Below are positions 27,124-35,803 of a stretch of DNA of 64,000 bases, piece after piece (the stretch's first letter is position 1; every line of letters begins with the position of its first letter). The stretch covers positions 3,844,001 through 3,908,000 of the forward strand of contig NC_021741.1 of assembly GCF_000422085.1 (NCBI RefSeq). The letters are read 5' to 3'. Position numbers and translations under genes: made by a program. The notes beneath the pieces are model-generated. The model saw nothing but the letters and a program-made list of their open reading frames with translations. It ran no database searches and was not told where the DNA came from. The stretch is from Serratia liquefaciens ATCC 27592. GTDB lineage: Bacteria > Pseudomonadota > Gammaproteobacteria > Enterobacterales > Enterobacteriaceae.

Positions 27124-28014
27124 TCAGAGGTTGCGGAATATTCCCGAGATCAGCGTCCTGGAAAGCAGAGACGTCGGGTCAGCCCACTCCATCAGCACAT
27201 CGAAATGGTTGCAATGGGGCACCTCGAGCAGATCCGTTTCCGCACCGGCCGCTTTATACAAAGAGGCAAAGGCTTCGGACTGCCGCTTGAAGCCGGGCGG
27301 ATCGCCTTCAGCCCAGGCAACGGTGATGGGGCACCCCGGCGCAGGGATGTGACGCATCGGGCTGTAATCGGCCACGCTGGTGTCGGAGAGTGCCAGCCAT
27401 GCCTGCACGGGCGTCTTCATCAAAGGTGCGAGTTCAAAAAGCCCGCTGATGGGAAAAGCAAACTTCACCACATCGGTCGGCACGCCAAAAGCTACATGCC
27501 AGCCTGGTGCTAATAGTGTTGCAAGCAAATGGCCACCAGCAGAACTGCCACCCAGCGAGATCCGTTGCGGATCCAGCCCAAACTCATGTCCCCGCCGCCA
27601 AATGAACGCCACGGCACTGCGTACGGCATGGACGATGTCACCGATGCCGGCTGCCGGCGCGAGTGGATAATCTATAACCACCGTGGCAATGCCATTTGCC
27701 GCTAATGTGCCCGCCATCATCGCGGAATCTTCTTTCGACAGCGCTCGCCAGTATCCCCCGTGAATAAAAAGAAAAACGGGCAGCAGCGGCCCGTTTCCAT
27801 TCACCGTTGGCCCATAAATATCCAGAGCCTGACCACTTTTCTGGCAATAGGTGATATCAAAATGGAGGCCATAAGCCAGTTTCATCTTTTCAGACTGCGA
27901 GCGATAACGCGCCATTTCTTTGGCAAAGCCATCGACACCTACCGTAGCGCGTGCATCGTAATCCTCATTGAGGCGTGCCGGATCCATAAACACTTCGTCT
28001 GCCAAAAGCGTCAT
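27124..28014 (-). CDS. Alpha/beta hydrolase, kynurenine formamidase-like
   Basis: The 296-residue hydrolase shows the formamidase-type oxyanion motif HGGYW (about residue 85), the nucleophile elbow GGSSAGGH (first Ser of the G-x-S-x-G is about residue 155), a late Asp in AWAEGDPPGF and the catalytic His in CNHFDVL near residue 268. These are the features of arylformamidases, which remove N-formyl groups. GGGAGG precedes the ATG. It is the last gene of the operon with the FAD monooxygenase and transporter, so it may hydrolyse the ring-opened amide that the monooxygenase makes. Not a standard tryptophan-pathway gene here: no kynureninase is nearby. Confidence 0.83.
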   Translation of the reverse strand: MTLLADEVFMDPARLNEDYDARATVGVDGFAKEMARYRSQSEKMKLAYGLHFDITYCQKSGQALDIYGPTVNGNGPLLPVFLFIHGGYWRALSKEDSAMMAGTLAANGIATVVIDYPLAPAAGIGDIVHAVRSAVAFIWRRGHEFGLDPQRISLGGSSAGGHLLATLLAPGWHVAFGVPTDVVKFAFPISGLFELAPLMKTPVQAWLALSDTSVADYSPMRHIPAPGCPITVAWAEGDPPGFKRQSEAFASLYKAAGAETDLLEVPHCNHFDVLMEWADPTSLLSRTLISGIFRNL

Positions 28015-28078
28015 TTTTCAACCTCCCTGATGAATACCGCCATATCCCAGCGGCTGCGGACAAAAAAAGTGGTTAGTC

Positions 28079-28100
28079 CCGGCCCCGTTTCTCGGGCCGG
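28079..28100. promoter_or_regulatory. GC-rich hairpin between monooxygenase and hydrolase genes
   Basis: CCGGCCC (28079-28085) pairs with GGGCCGG (28094-28100). On the minus strand a T-run follows about ten bases later, in the 94-base gap between the two genes. It may cause partial termination or protect the upstream message, lowering hydrolase output relative to the first two genes. Confidence 0.5.
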
Positions 28101-28108
28101 AGCAATGA

Positions 28109-29245
28109 TCAGGCCAAAGTGCCCGTCGGCAGGCTTAATGCCGTTTTCATACGCTCTGCGCCGATCTGCTCGCAGCGTCCGGTGATACGCAAAACGGCCG
28201 ATCGAACGTCGTCTGGCCACAGGTTCATATGCCCCATGCGTTCCGCCGTATCTTGGGTATGTTCGGTCAACGGCCTTTCCTGCGCTTCCCAGGCTGCCAG
28301 CGCCGCCGGAATATCCCGGTTATTTTCCAGACTGACCGCCAATCCAAGAGCATTCATCAGTGCGCAACCGCCCCCTTGGCCGAGGTAAGGCGGCATCGCA
28401 TGGGCTGCATCGCCGAGGATCGCCACCTGCCCTTTGCTCCAGGCCTTGAGCTTCAGCACCTCAAACGCATCCCAGCGGCCGGCCTCGCCAAAACGTGCGA
28501 TCAGGCCGGAAAGGTGTGGGAAGGATTTGCGCCAAAGTGCCGGGGCAATCGGAAGCTGATAGGCACCCACATCGTCCTCAGCGCAGCACAGTGCAACATA
28601 AAGATCGGTCGCGCTGGCGGGCGTATAAAGGATCCGCCTCGTGCCTGAAAAGTACTCAATGTAGTTCGAACGATCTGCAGGCGGTACGTCATCGTCATCA
28701 CGCTTCAACATCATTCTGACCGCGCCATAGTGCAGCGGCTTGCGGTACATCAGCAGGTCCAGAGACTCTCTCACCCGCGAGTTGATACCGTCAGCGCCGA
28801 TCACCAAATCGGCTGACAGCGTTCGCTTGTCCGCCATCAGCAGCTTTCCATCCGGTGTCGCCCCCACCGCCTCGGAATCGCTGACAATTTCGGCACCGGC
28901 GCGGCGAGCCGCATTGAGCAAAGACAGCAGCAGCCGCTCGCGCAGGATGGTAACCAGACGTGGGGCACCGCTGCTGTTGATCGGAATATCCTCCATCGTT
29001 GCGTTGCCGTGATCCCGTGTCTGGAATACGGCCCCTTCGTGTGCCCCCACCATAGCTTCGTCATAGGCTCCAATCGCCTCGAGCACACGCAGCCCATTAC
29101 TCCAGATATAGATGCCCGCACCAAAGGTGCGCAGGTTTGCCGAACGCTCATGCACTCTCACGCTCCAGCCACGCTGAGCCAGCGCCGCCGCCGCCGTAAG
29201 CCCGGCGATACCTGCCCCAGCAATTTCTGCATGCAGTTGCTTCAT
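28109..29245 (-). CDS. FAD-dependent monooxygenase similar to 3-hydroxypyridine ring-opening oxygenase
   Basis: The 378-residue flavoprotein hydroxylase has the FAD motif GAGIAGL near residue 10, the DG motif in VIGADGINSRVRE (about 148-160) and the second FAD motif GDAAHAMPP (about 275). From memory it aligns well with 2-methyl-3-hydroxypyridine-5-carboxylate oxygenase of vitamin B6 breakdown: both have HE-x6-LR-x-FGAGIY-x-W-x-NGLRVLE. Arg204 and Tyr216, 12 residues apart, fall where that enzyme has its ligand-binding Arg211 and Tyr223; its Tyr82 appears to be Phe here. It follows the transporter by 41 bases. The exact substrate is unproven; salicylate- or nicotinate-type hydroxylation is the alternative. 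Confidence 0.82.
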   Translation of the reverse strand: MKQLHAEIAGAGIAGLTAAAALAQRGWSVRVHERSANLRTFGAGIYIWSNGLRVLEAIGAYDEAMVGAHEGAVFQTRDHGNATMEDIPINSSGAPRLVTILRERLLLSLLNAARRAGAEIVSDSEAVGATPDGKLLMADKRTLSADLVIGADGINSRVRESLDLLMYRKPLHYGAVRMMLKRDDDDVPPADRSNYIEYFSGTRRILYTPASATDLYVALCCAEDDVGAYQLPIAPALWRKSFPHLSGLIARFGEAGRWDAFEVLKLKAWSKGQVAILGDAAHAMPPYLGQGGGCALMNALGLAVSLENNRDIPAALAAWEAQERPLTEHTQDTAERMGHMNLWPDDVRSAVLRITGRCEQIGAERMKTALSLPTGTLA

Positions 29246-29286
29246 ACCCTCTCCTCAGCCCCGTTTGTTTTTGATCGTACCCGTCG

Positions 29287-30633
29287 TTAAGAACCCGCCT
29301 GTACCGCAAACAGATCCTTTCTCCTGGTCATGCAGAACAACGCCAAAGCGGCAATTAATGCGGGAATCGCCATCCAGTAGAAAAAATTCTGCAAATCACC
29401 AACCACGGTATATAGCCAAGAGCCAAGATAAGCCCCCGTGATGGAACCCACATGACCCACGCCGATCCCCCATGACACTCCGGTCGCACGTGCCGTGGTG
29501 GGATAAAGGCCAGCGCTCAAAATACTGATGTTGTTCAATGCTCCCGTGAGGGTAAAACCCACGAAAAAAACGCAAACCAATAAACGGGTAGAACTGCCGA
29601 GCTGGCTGCCGGTAACCAGCAGCGCGACCGAGGCCAATAAGGCTAAAGGAGGAAGTATTTTGGCGATACCGATTCGATCGATGAGAAGTGCTGTGATGAT
29701 GCCACCGATCATGCCCCCCAGCGGCAGCATTGCGGCAACATATAAGGCCATCCGAGCGTCAAACCCGCTGCTGCGCAATACCGTGGGTAGCCAATTGCTC
29801 AACAGGTAGAACGAGAATAAGCAGCAGAAAAAGGTCAGCCAGAGTAGCAGCGTACGCTCGGTTCGCCCTTCAGAAAATAGCGCCGCCACGGGAGACAGCT
29901 GCAGGTTTTTTTCACCGGGCTTTCTGTCCATACCGTCGGTAAAGATTACGTCCTGCCACTTCCTATGGCCGCCAATCCGTTCGACGATCCGCAGTAATTT
30001 AGCTCTCTGTTGCGGCCTGTTGGCCAGGAAACAGATCGACTCAGGGAGCATGAAATACAGCACTGGCAGCATCACCAAAGGAGCGATACTGCCCACAAAG
30101 AGCAGGCCTCTCCAGCCCAGCACCGGCAGCAGCAAGTCGGCCACCCAGCCGCCGAGCGCCATACCCAAGGTAAAGCCGGAAAAGCTCAAGGTGACCAGCA
30201 ACATGCGCCAGCGAATGGGCGAATACTCTGACACCAGAGTAATGCAACCGGGCAATACGCCGCCTAGTCCCATGCCAGTCAGCAACCGCAGTGCCACAAG
30301 CACGCTAATCGATGAGGAAAAGGCATAACCCAGGGTGCCTAAAGCGACGATAACCGAGCAGATCAGCAACACCGTTTTGCGCCCATAACGGTCCGCCGCG
30401 GGGCCACAAATGAAACTGCCGAGTAACATGCCGAACAGACCTGCCGCGAAAGCCGGGCCCAACTCGGCGCGATCAATCCCCCATTCTTGAGCCAATTCAG
30501 GGGCGATATAACCCATCGCGCTGGCATCCAGACCATTAATCATCAATACAATAAAACACAAGAGCAGCGTCATTATCTGTAAACCACCGATCGGGCTTTG
30601 ATCGACAATGTCGGTGACGGATTGTTTGTTCAT
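29287..30633 (-). CDS. MFS transporter, aromatic acid:H+ symporter (AAHS) type
   Basis: The 448-residue permease has 12 predicted spans. The stretches MINGLDASAMGYIAPEL (span 1, with the acidic residue typical of AAHS proteins), GPAADRYGRKTVLL (loop 2-3 motif) and GVLPGCITLVSEYSP resemble PcaK, BenK and MhbT. These import aromatic carboxylates with protons. It is the first gene of the operon with the FAD monooxygenase and formamidase-like hydrolase, so it probably imports their substrate. Upstream lies 330 bases of non-coding DNA with its promoter. Confidence 0.86.
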   Translation of the reverse strand: MNKQSVTDIVDQSPIGGLQIMTLLLCFIVLMINGLDASAMGYIAPELAQEWGIDRAELGPAFAAGLFGMLLGSFICGPAADRYGRKTVLLICSVIVALGTLGYAFSSSISVLVALRLLTGMGLGGVLPGCITLVSEYSPIRWRMLLVTLSFSGFTLGMALGGWVADLLLPVLGWRGLLFVGSIAPLVMLPVLYFMLPESICFLANRPQQRAKLLRIVERIGGHRKWQDVIFTDGMDRKPGEKNLQLSPVAALFSEGRTERTLLLWLTFFCCLFSFYLLSNWLPTVLRSSGFDARMALYVAAMLPLGGMIGGIITALLIDRIGIAKILPPLALLASVALLVTGSQLGSSTRLLVCVFFVGFTLTGALNNISILSAGLYPTTARATGVSWGIGVGHVGSITGAYLGSWLYTVVGDLQNFFYWMAIPALIAALALFCMTRRKDLFAVQAGS

Positions 30634-30961
30634 GGCAAAAATCCTCTTTTCTTGTTTTTGTATTACCTTGCATCATGAAAAGCACGCCACCACCGGCAGG
30701 AAGACCCGGGATTAACCGGTGAATAAAATGGCATCAACATACTGATTAGTAATAATTTACCTTCTGCCAGTTCCGGAGCTTATGCATAACCTGGTGTTTT
30801 ACTGGGTAGCGCTGCAGGGGCAGGTTTTCCAGAGAGCAGGGATTGATCGAGTATAGGGCTGTGCTGATATCAGGGAATAATCAAAAAAGGGATCTTTGGT
30901 ATAACCAAAATGAATACAAGGAGGCGCGCAAAGGGAATATTTTGTGGGCGTCGGAAAAAAG
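30634..30961. other. Intergenic region upstream of the AAHS transporter gene
   Basis: About 330 bases without a supported gene must hold the promoter of the three-gene catabolic operon. A 69-codon minus-strand frame at 30799-31008 overlaps the guaA terminator, has no ribosome site and resembles no family I know. I see no clear operator. Confidence 0.5.
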
Positions 30962-30997
30962 AAAACCCCCGTACAGCCTAGCCGCAACGGGGGTTTT
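30962..30997. terminator. Bidirectional terminator downstream of guaA
   Basis: AAAACCCCCGT (30962-30972) pairs with ACGGGGGTTTT (30987-30997) over eleven bases. A second small inverted repeat, TCACTGA-TAG-TCAGTGA (31005-31021), lies between it and the guaA stop codon. Confidence 0.88.
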
Positions 30998-31032
30998 AAA
31001 ATCATCACTGATAGTCAGTGATTAGCGGTTCA

Positions 31033-32610
31033 TCATTCCCACTCAATGGTAGCCGGTGGCTTACCGCTGATGTCATAAACCACACGGGAAATGCCGTTGA
31101 CTTCGTTGATGATGCGGTTGGAGACGCGACCGAGGAAATCGTACGGCAGGTGCGCCCAATGTGCGGTCATAAAGTCGATGGTTTCCACTGCGCGCAGTGA
31201 AACAACCCAGTCGTATTTACGGCCATCGCCCATCACGCCAACCGAACGCACCGGCAGGAACACGGTGAATGCCTGGCTGACTTTGTTGTACAGATCGGCT
31301 TTGTGCAGCTCTTCGATGAAGATCGCATCGGCACGGCGCAGCAGATCGCAGTACTCTTTCTTCACTTCGCCCAGTACGCGCACGCCCAAACCTGGGCCCG
31401 GGAACGGGTGACGGTAAAGCATGTCGTACGGCAGGCCCAGTTCCAGACCGATTTTGCGCACTTCGTCTTTGAACAGCTCTTTCAGCGGCTCGACCAGGCC
31501 CAGCTTCATCTCTTTCGGCAGGCCACCCACGTTGTGGTGCGATTTGATCACGTGCGCTTTGCCGGTGGCGGAGGCGGCGGATTCGATCACGTCCGGGTAG
31601 ATGGTGCCCTGCGCCAGCCATTTCACTTCAGTCTGCTTGCAGGCTTCTTCGTCGAACAGTTCAACGAACACGCGGCCGATGATCTTGCGCTTGGCTTCCG
31701 GTTCGTCAACGCCGGCTAACGCGCTCAGGAAGCGATCTTCCGCCGCCACGTGAACGATGTTCAGGCCGAAGTGGTCGCCAAACATTTCCAGCACCTGGTC
31801 TGCTTCATTCAGACGCAGCAGGCCGTTATCGACGAACACGCAGGTCAGGCGTTTACCGATGGCGCGATGCAGCAGCATTGCGGTCACGGAAGAGTCGACG
31901 CCGCCGGACAGGCCGAGGATCACGTGATCTTCGCCCACCTGCTCACGAATGCGCTCTACCGCATCTTCGATGATGGTCGCCGGGGTCCACAGGGCTTCAC
32001 ACTGGCAGATATCCAGCACGAAACGCTCCAGCATGCGCTGGCCCTGACGGGTGTGGGTCACTTCCGGGTGGAACTGCACGCCGTAGAAGCGTTTTTCTTC
32101 GTTGGCCATAATGGCAAACGGGCAGGTATCGGTGCTGGCAACGGTCACGAAGTCGGACGGGATAGCGGTCACTTTGTCGCCGTGGCTCATCCACACGTCG
32201 AGCAGCGGTTTACCGGTTGGGCTCAGCGCGTCTTCGATGCCGCGAACCAGTGCGCTGTCGGTGGTAATTTCCACCTGCGCGTAACCGAATTCACGCTCGT
32301 TGGAACCTTGCACATGGCCGCCCAGCTGCATTGCCATGGTCTGCATGCCGTAGCATACGCCCAGCACAGGTACACCGGCGGTGAACACGTATTCTGGCGC
32401 ACGCGGGCTGTTGGTTTCGGTGGTGCTTTCCGGGCCGCCGGACAGGATGATGCCGCTCGGATTGAATTCGCGGATTTGCTCTTCGCTAACGTCCCAGGCC
32501 CACAGCTCGCAGTAAACGCCGATTTCGCGCACGCGGCGGGCGACCAGTTGGGTGTATTGCGAACCAAAGTCCAGAATCAGAATGCGATGCTTATGGATAT
32601 TTTTTGTCAT
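31033..32610 (-). CDS. guaA: GMP synthase (glutamine-hydrolysing)
   Basis: It converts XMP to GMP with glutamine and ATP. The 525 residues match E. coli. The class I glutaminase domain has the nucleophile in GVCYGMQ (about residue 86) and the His/Glu pair in FHPEVTH; the ATP pyrophosphatase domain has the loop LSGGVDSS (about 235); the C-terminal dimerisation domain ends in PPATIEWE. It follows guaB in the same direction with an unusually long 176-base gap, where I see no gene. Confidence 0.97.
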   Translation of the reverse strand: MTKNIHKHRILILDFGSQYTQLVARRVREIGVYCELWAWDVSEEQIREFNPSGIILSGGPESTTETNSPRAPEYVFTAGVPVLGVCYGMQTMAMQLGGHVQGSNEREFGYAQVEITTDSALVRGIEDALSPTGKPLLDVWMSHGDKVTAIPSDFVTVASTDTCPFAIMANEEKRFYGVQFHPEVTHTRQGQRMLERFVLDICQCEALWTPATIIEDAVERIREQVGEDHVILGLSGGVDSSVTAMLLHRAIGKRLTCVFVDNGLLRLNEADQVLEMFGDHFGLNIVHVAAEDRFLSALAGVDEPEAKRKIIGRVFVELFDEEACKQTEVKWLAQGTIYPDVIESAASATGKAHVIKSHHNVGGLPKEMKLGLVEPLKELFKDEVRKIGLELGLPYDMLYRHPFPGPGLGVRVLGEVKKEYCDLLRRADAIFIEELHKADLYNKVSQAFTVFLPVRSVGVMGDGRKYDWVVSLRAVETIDFMTAHWAHLPYDFLGRVSNRIINEVNGISRVVYDISGKPPATIEWE

Positions 32611-32786
32611 GTGAGGCGAATTCCAGCAACAGAGAAAAAGGAAAATCTAAAACGTTAGGACAGTTTCAGTCGGCGAGGCCAAACAGTTGGTGGTCGCCCG
32701 CAGCACAGCATGCGCAGTTGACATAAAGTCAATGAGCAATGCGAGCAGCGGACGGCGAACAAATGCGCCGGCCGCAGCCCCTGAAA

Positions 32787-34250
32787 TTAACCCATGCGGT
32801 AGTTCGGTGACTCTTTGGTGATGGTCACGTCATGCACGTGGCTTTCCTGAATACCGGCGCCGCTGATGCGAACAAATTCAGCCTTGGTACGCAGGTCGTC
32901 GATGGTGGCGCAGCCGGTCAGGCCCATGCAAGAACGCAGGCCGCCCATCTGCTGGTGTACGATCGCTTTCAGCATGCCTTTGTAAGCCACGCGGCCTTCG
33001 ATACCTTCCGGCACCAGTTTGTCGGCGGCGTTATCGGTCTGGAAGTAACGGTCGGAAGAGCCTTTGGACATCGCGCCCAGTGAACCCATACCACGGTAGG
33101 ATTTGAACGAACGGCCCTGATACAGCTCGATTTCGCCCGGTGATTCTTCGGTACCCGCCAGCATGGAGCCGACCATTACGCAGGATGCGCCGGCCGCGAT
33201 AGCTTTGGCGATGTCACCGGAGAAGCGAATGCCGCCGTCGGCGATGACCGGGATACCTGTCCCTTCCAGCGCTTCAACCGCATCGGCGATGGCTGTGATC
33301 TGCGGTACACCTACGCCGGTTACGATACGAGTAGTACAGATGGAGCCAGGGCCGATACCTACTTTGACCGCGCTGACGCCGGCGTCAGCCAGCGCTTTGG
33401 CACCGGCTGCGGTAGCCACGTTGCCGCCCACGATCTGCAGATCCGGGTATTTGGCGCGCGTTTCGCGAATACGCTGCAATACGCCTTCGGAATGGCCATG
33501 CGAGGAGTCGATCAGCAGCACGTCAACGCCGGCGGCGACCAGCGCATCAACGCGCTCTTCGTTACCTGCACCTGCACCCACCGCTGCGCCAACGCGCAGA
33601 CGGCCATGCTCGTCTTTACAGGCGTTTGGCTTGCGTTCCGCTTTCTGGAAGTCTTTTACGGTGATCATGCCCAGCAGGTGGAAGCTGTCGTCCACTACCA
33701 GCGCTTTCTCAACGCGTTTTTCGTGCATTTTCTGCAGCACGACTTCACGCGCTTCGCCTTCTTTCACCGTAACCAGACGCTCTTTCGGCGTCATCACGGC
33801 GGTAACAGGCTGGTTCAGATCGGTGACGAAGCGGACGTCGCGGCCGGTAATGATACCGACCAGTTCGTTCTCTTCGGTGACGACAGGGTAACCGGCGAAG
33901 CCGTTACGTGCGGTCAGCTCTTTCACTTCTTTCAGGGTTGTGGCAGGGGTTACGGCTTGTGGATCGGTTACCACGCCGCTTTCATGTTTTTTCACGCGGC
34001 GGACTTCTTCTGCCTGACGCTCGATAGACATGTTTTTGTGAATGAAGCCCAGACCGCCTTCCTGCGCCAGCGCGATGGCCAGGCCGGATTCGGTAACGGT
34101 ATCCATGGCTGCGGACAGCATAGGGATATTCAGGCGGATATTTTTGGTCAGTTGGGTGCCGAGCTCAGCGGTATTAGGCAGAACCGTAGAGTGAGCTGGA
34201 ACCAGGAGAACGTCGTCAAACGTTAGTGCTTCTTTCGCGATACGTAGCAT
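32787..34250 (-). CDS. guaB: Inosine-5'-monophosphate dehydrogenase
   Basis: It oxidises IMP to XMP with NAD, the first committed step to GMP. The ATG at 34250 gives 487 residues (E. coli 488), starting [16 protein letters not shown]; the longer frame from 34343 is rejected. A TIM barrel with the catalytic Cys in GPGSICTTR (about residue 305) is interrupted by two CBS domains (about 95-205). It is the first gene of guaBA. A PurR-like box lies upstream. Confidence 0.97.
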   Translation of the reverse strand: MLRIAKEALTFDDVLLVPAHSTVLPNTAELGTQLTKNIRLNIPMLSAAMDTVTESGLAIALAQEGGLGFIHKNMSIERQAEEVRRVKKHESGVVTDPQAVTPATTLKEVKELTARNGFAGYPVVTEENELVGIITGRDVRFVTDLNQPVTAVMTPKERLVTVKEGEAREVVLQKMHEKRVEKALVVDDSFHLLGMITVKDFQKAERKPNACKDEHGRLRVGAAVGAGAGNEERVDALVAAGVDVLLIDSSHGHSEGVLQRIRETRAKYPDLQIVGGNVATAAGAKALADAGVSAVKVGIGPGSICTTRIVTGVGVPQITAIADAVEALEGTGIPVIADGGIRFSGDIAKAIAAGASCVMVGSMLAGTEESPGEIELYQGRSFKSYRGMGSLGAMSKGSSDRYFQTDNAADKLVPEGIEGRVAYKGMLKAIVHQQMGGLRSCMGLTGCATIDDLRTKAEFVRISGAGIQESHVHDVTITKESPNYRMG

Positions 34251-34311
34251 GGGCAATATCTCACCAGAGTGGGCTGTGAAAAAGATAAAATATTGCCGCG
34301 GCATTATACAG

Positions 34312-34327
34312 AGCGTAATCGGTTGCC
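34312..34327 (-). promoter_or_regulatory. Candidate PurR box in the guaBA promoter
   Basis: Read on the minus strand the site is GGCAACCGATTACGCT. It agrees with the PurR consensus core CGCAAACGTTTGCG at 10 of 14 positions by eye. PurR control of guaBA is established in E. coli. It lies between guaB and the divergent xseA. Confidence 0.55.
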
Positions 34328-34420
34328 TCCAGCACTTTCTCACAAAAACTCTTGATTACCTTTTTCAGCCATGTAGTATCGACCAATTAAGTGCTTGTTT
34401 TGAAATTTGATCTGGGTCAC

Positions 34421-35797
34421 ATGTCGATACCTGTTTCGCCTTCCATTTTTACCGTAAGCCGCCTGAATCAGACGGTTCGACAGCTGCTGGAAATGGAAAT
34501 GGGCCAGATTTGGCTCTCCGCCGAGATCTCCAACTTCTCCCAGCCGTCTTCAGGTCATTGGTATTTCACGCTGAAAGACGACCGCGCGCAGGTGCGTTGC
34601 GCGATGTTCCGCAACACTAACCGTCGTACTACCTTCCGCCCGCAAAATGGCCAACAGGTGCTGGTGCGCGCCAGCATCACGCTGTATGAGCCGCGCGGCG
34701 ACTATCAGCTGATCGCCGAAAGCATGCAGCCCGCCGGCGACGGCCTGTTGCAACAGCAGTTCGATCAGTTAAAACAGCGACTGAGCGCCGAAGGCCTTTT
34801 CGACCAACAGTTCAAACAGCCGCTGCCCAGCCCGGCCAAACGCGTCGGGGTGGTCACCTCCGCCAGCGGCGCGGCGCTGCACGATGTGCTGCAGGTGCTG
34901 CAACGGCGCGATCCGTCATTGCCCATCGTTATCTACCCTACTTCGGTGCAGGGCGCGGAAGCCCCCCTGCAGATTGTACGTGCCATCGAAACGGCCAACC
35001 GCCGTGACGAGTGCGACGTGCTGATCGTCGGCCGTGGCGGGGGTTCACTGGAAGACCTGTGGAGCTTTAACGACGAACGCGTTGCGCGGGCGATTTTCGC
35101 CAGCCGCATTCCGATTGTCAGCGCCGTCGGCCACGAAACCGACGTCACCATTGCCGACTTTGTCGCCGATCTGCGTGCGCCAACCCCTTCTGCCGCTGCC
35201 GAACTGGTCAGTCGCAATCAGTTGGAACTGCTGCGTCAGTTGCAATCACAGCAACAGCGGATGGAAATGGCGATGGACTACTACCTGGCGCAGCGCCAGC
35301 AGCAGTTCACCCGCATCAACCACCGTTTGCAGCAGCAGCACCCGCACCTGCGTCTGGCGCGCCAACAAACGCTGTTGTTCAAACTGCAACGTCGGTTGGA
35401 AGACGGCATGCAAAACCAACTGCGTCTGTCTTCGCGTCGCAGCGAGCGGGTTCAGCAACGGCTGGCGCAGATGCAACCGCAGGCGCGTATTCACCGCTAC
35501 CAACAACGCGTGCAGCAACAGGAATACCGTTTGCAGCAGGCATGGGATCGCCAGCTTAACGGCCTGCGCCAGCGCTTCGGCGTCGCCTGCAGCCAACTCG
35601 AGGCCGTCAGCCCGCTGGCGACGCTGGCCCGCGGCTACAGCGTGACGCAAACCCCGCGCGGCGAACTGCTGAAAACCACCAAGCAGGCTCAGGTTGGCGA
35701 ACTGCTGAAAACCCGTCTGCAGGATGGTTGGGTGGAAAGCGAGGTGAAAACCATCACCGTTGCCAAAAAGCCGCGCAAGAAACGCGCGGCCGAATAA
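34421..35797 (+). CDS. xseA: Exodeoxyribonuclease VII large subunit
   Basis: The catalytic and DNA-binding subunit of the single-strand exonuclease ExoVII has 458 residues from ATG 34421 (E. coli 456); the frame extending to 34391 is rejected. It has an N-terminal OB fold (about 10-105; [20 protein letters not shown]), a catalytic domain with [15 protein letters not shown] and [11 protein letters not shown], and a Gln/Arg-rich coiled coil (about 280-390) that binds XseB subunits. It is divergent from guaB. The last bases also encode a minus-strand terminator for the neighbouring GH31 operon. Confidence 0.96.
   Translation: MSIPVSPSIFTVSRLNQTVRQLLEMEMGQIWLSAEISNFSQPSSGHWYFTLKDDRAQVRCAMFRNTNRRTTFRPQNGQQVLVRASITLYEPRGDYQLIAESMQPAGDGLLQQQFDQLKQRLSAEGLFDQQFKQPLPSPAKRVGVVTSASGAALHDVLQVLQRRDPSLPIVIYPTSVQGAEAPLQIVRAIETANRRDECDVLIVGRGGGSLEDLWSFNDERVARAIFASRIPIVSAVGHETDVTIADFVADLRAPTPSAAAELVSRNQLELLRQLQSQQQRMEMAMDYYLAQRQQQFTRINHRLQQQHPHLRLARQQTLLFKLQRRLEDGMQNQLRLSSRRSERVQQRLAQMQPQARIHRYQQRVQQQEYRLQQAWDRQLNGLRQRFGVACSQLEAVSPLATLARGYSVTQTPRGELLKTTKQAQVGELLKTRLQDGWVESEVKTITVAKKPRKKRAAE
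35765..35790 (-). terminator. Minus-strand terminator inside the 3' end of xseA
   Basis: GCCGCGC (35770-35776) pairs with GCGCGGC (35784-35790). On the minus strand five T follow. It lies 14 bases past the GH31 stop codon, within the last codons of xseA (PRKKRAAE), so coding and termination share the same bases. Confidence 0.75.
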
Positions 35798-35803
35798 TCC
35801 CGC

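Noticed and set aside
30799..31008. 69-codon minus-strand frame upstream of the AAHS transporter
   Set aside because: It includes the guaA terminator, lacks a ribosome site and has no recognisable features.
30962..31021. Two hairpins near the guaA end considered as a small RNA
   Set aside because: No promoter was evident and the larger one fits a simple guaA terminator.
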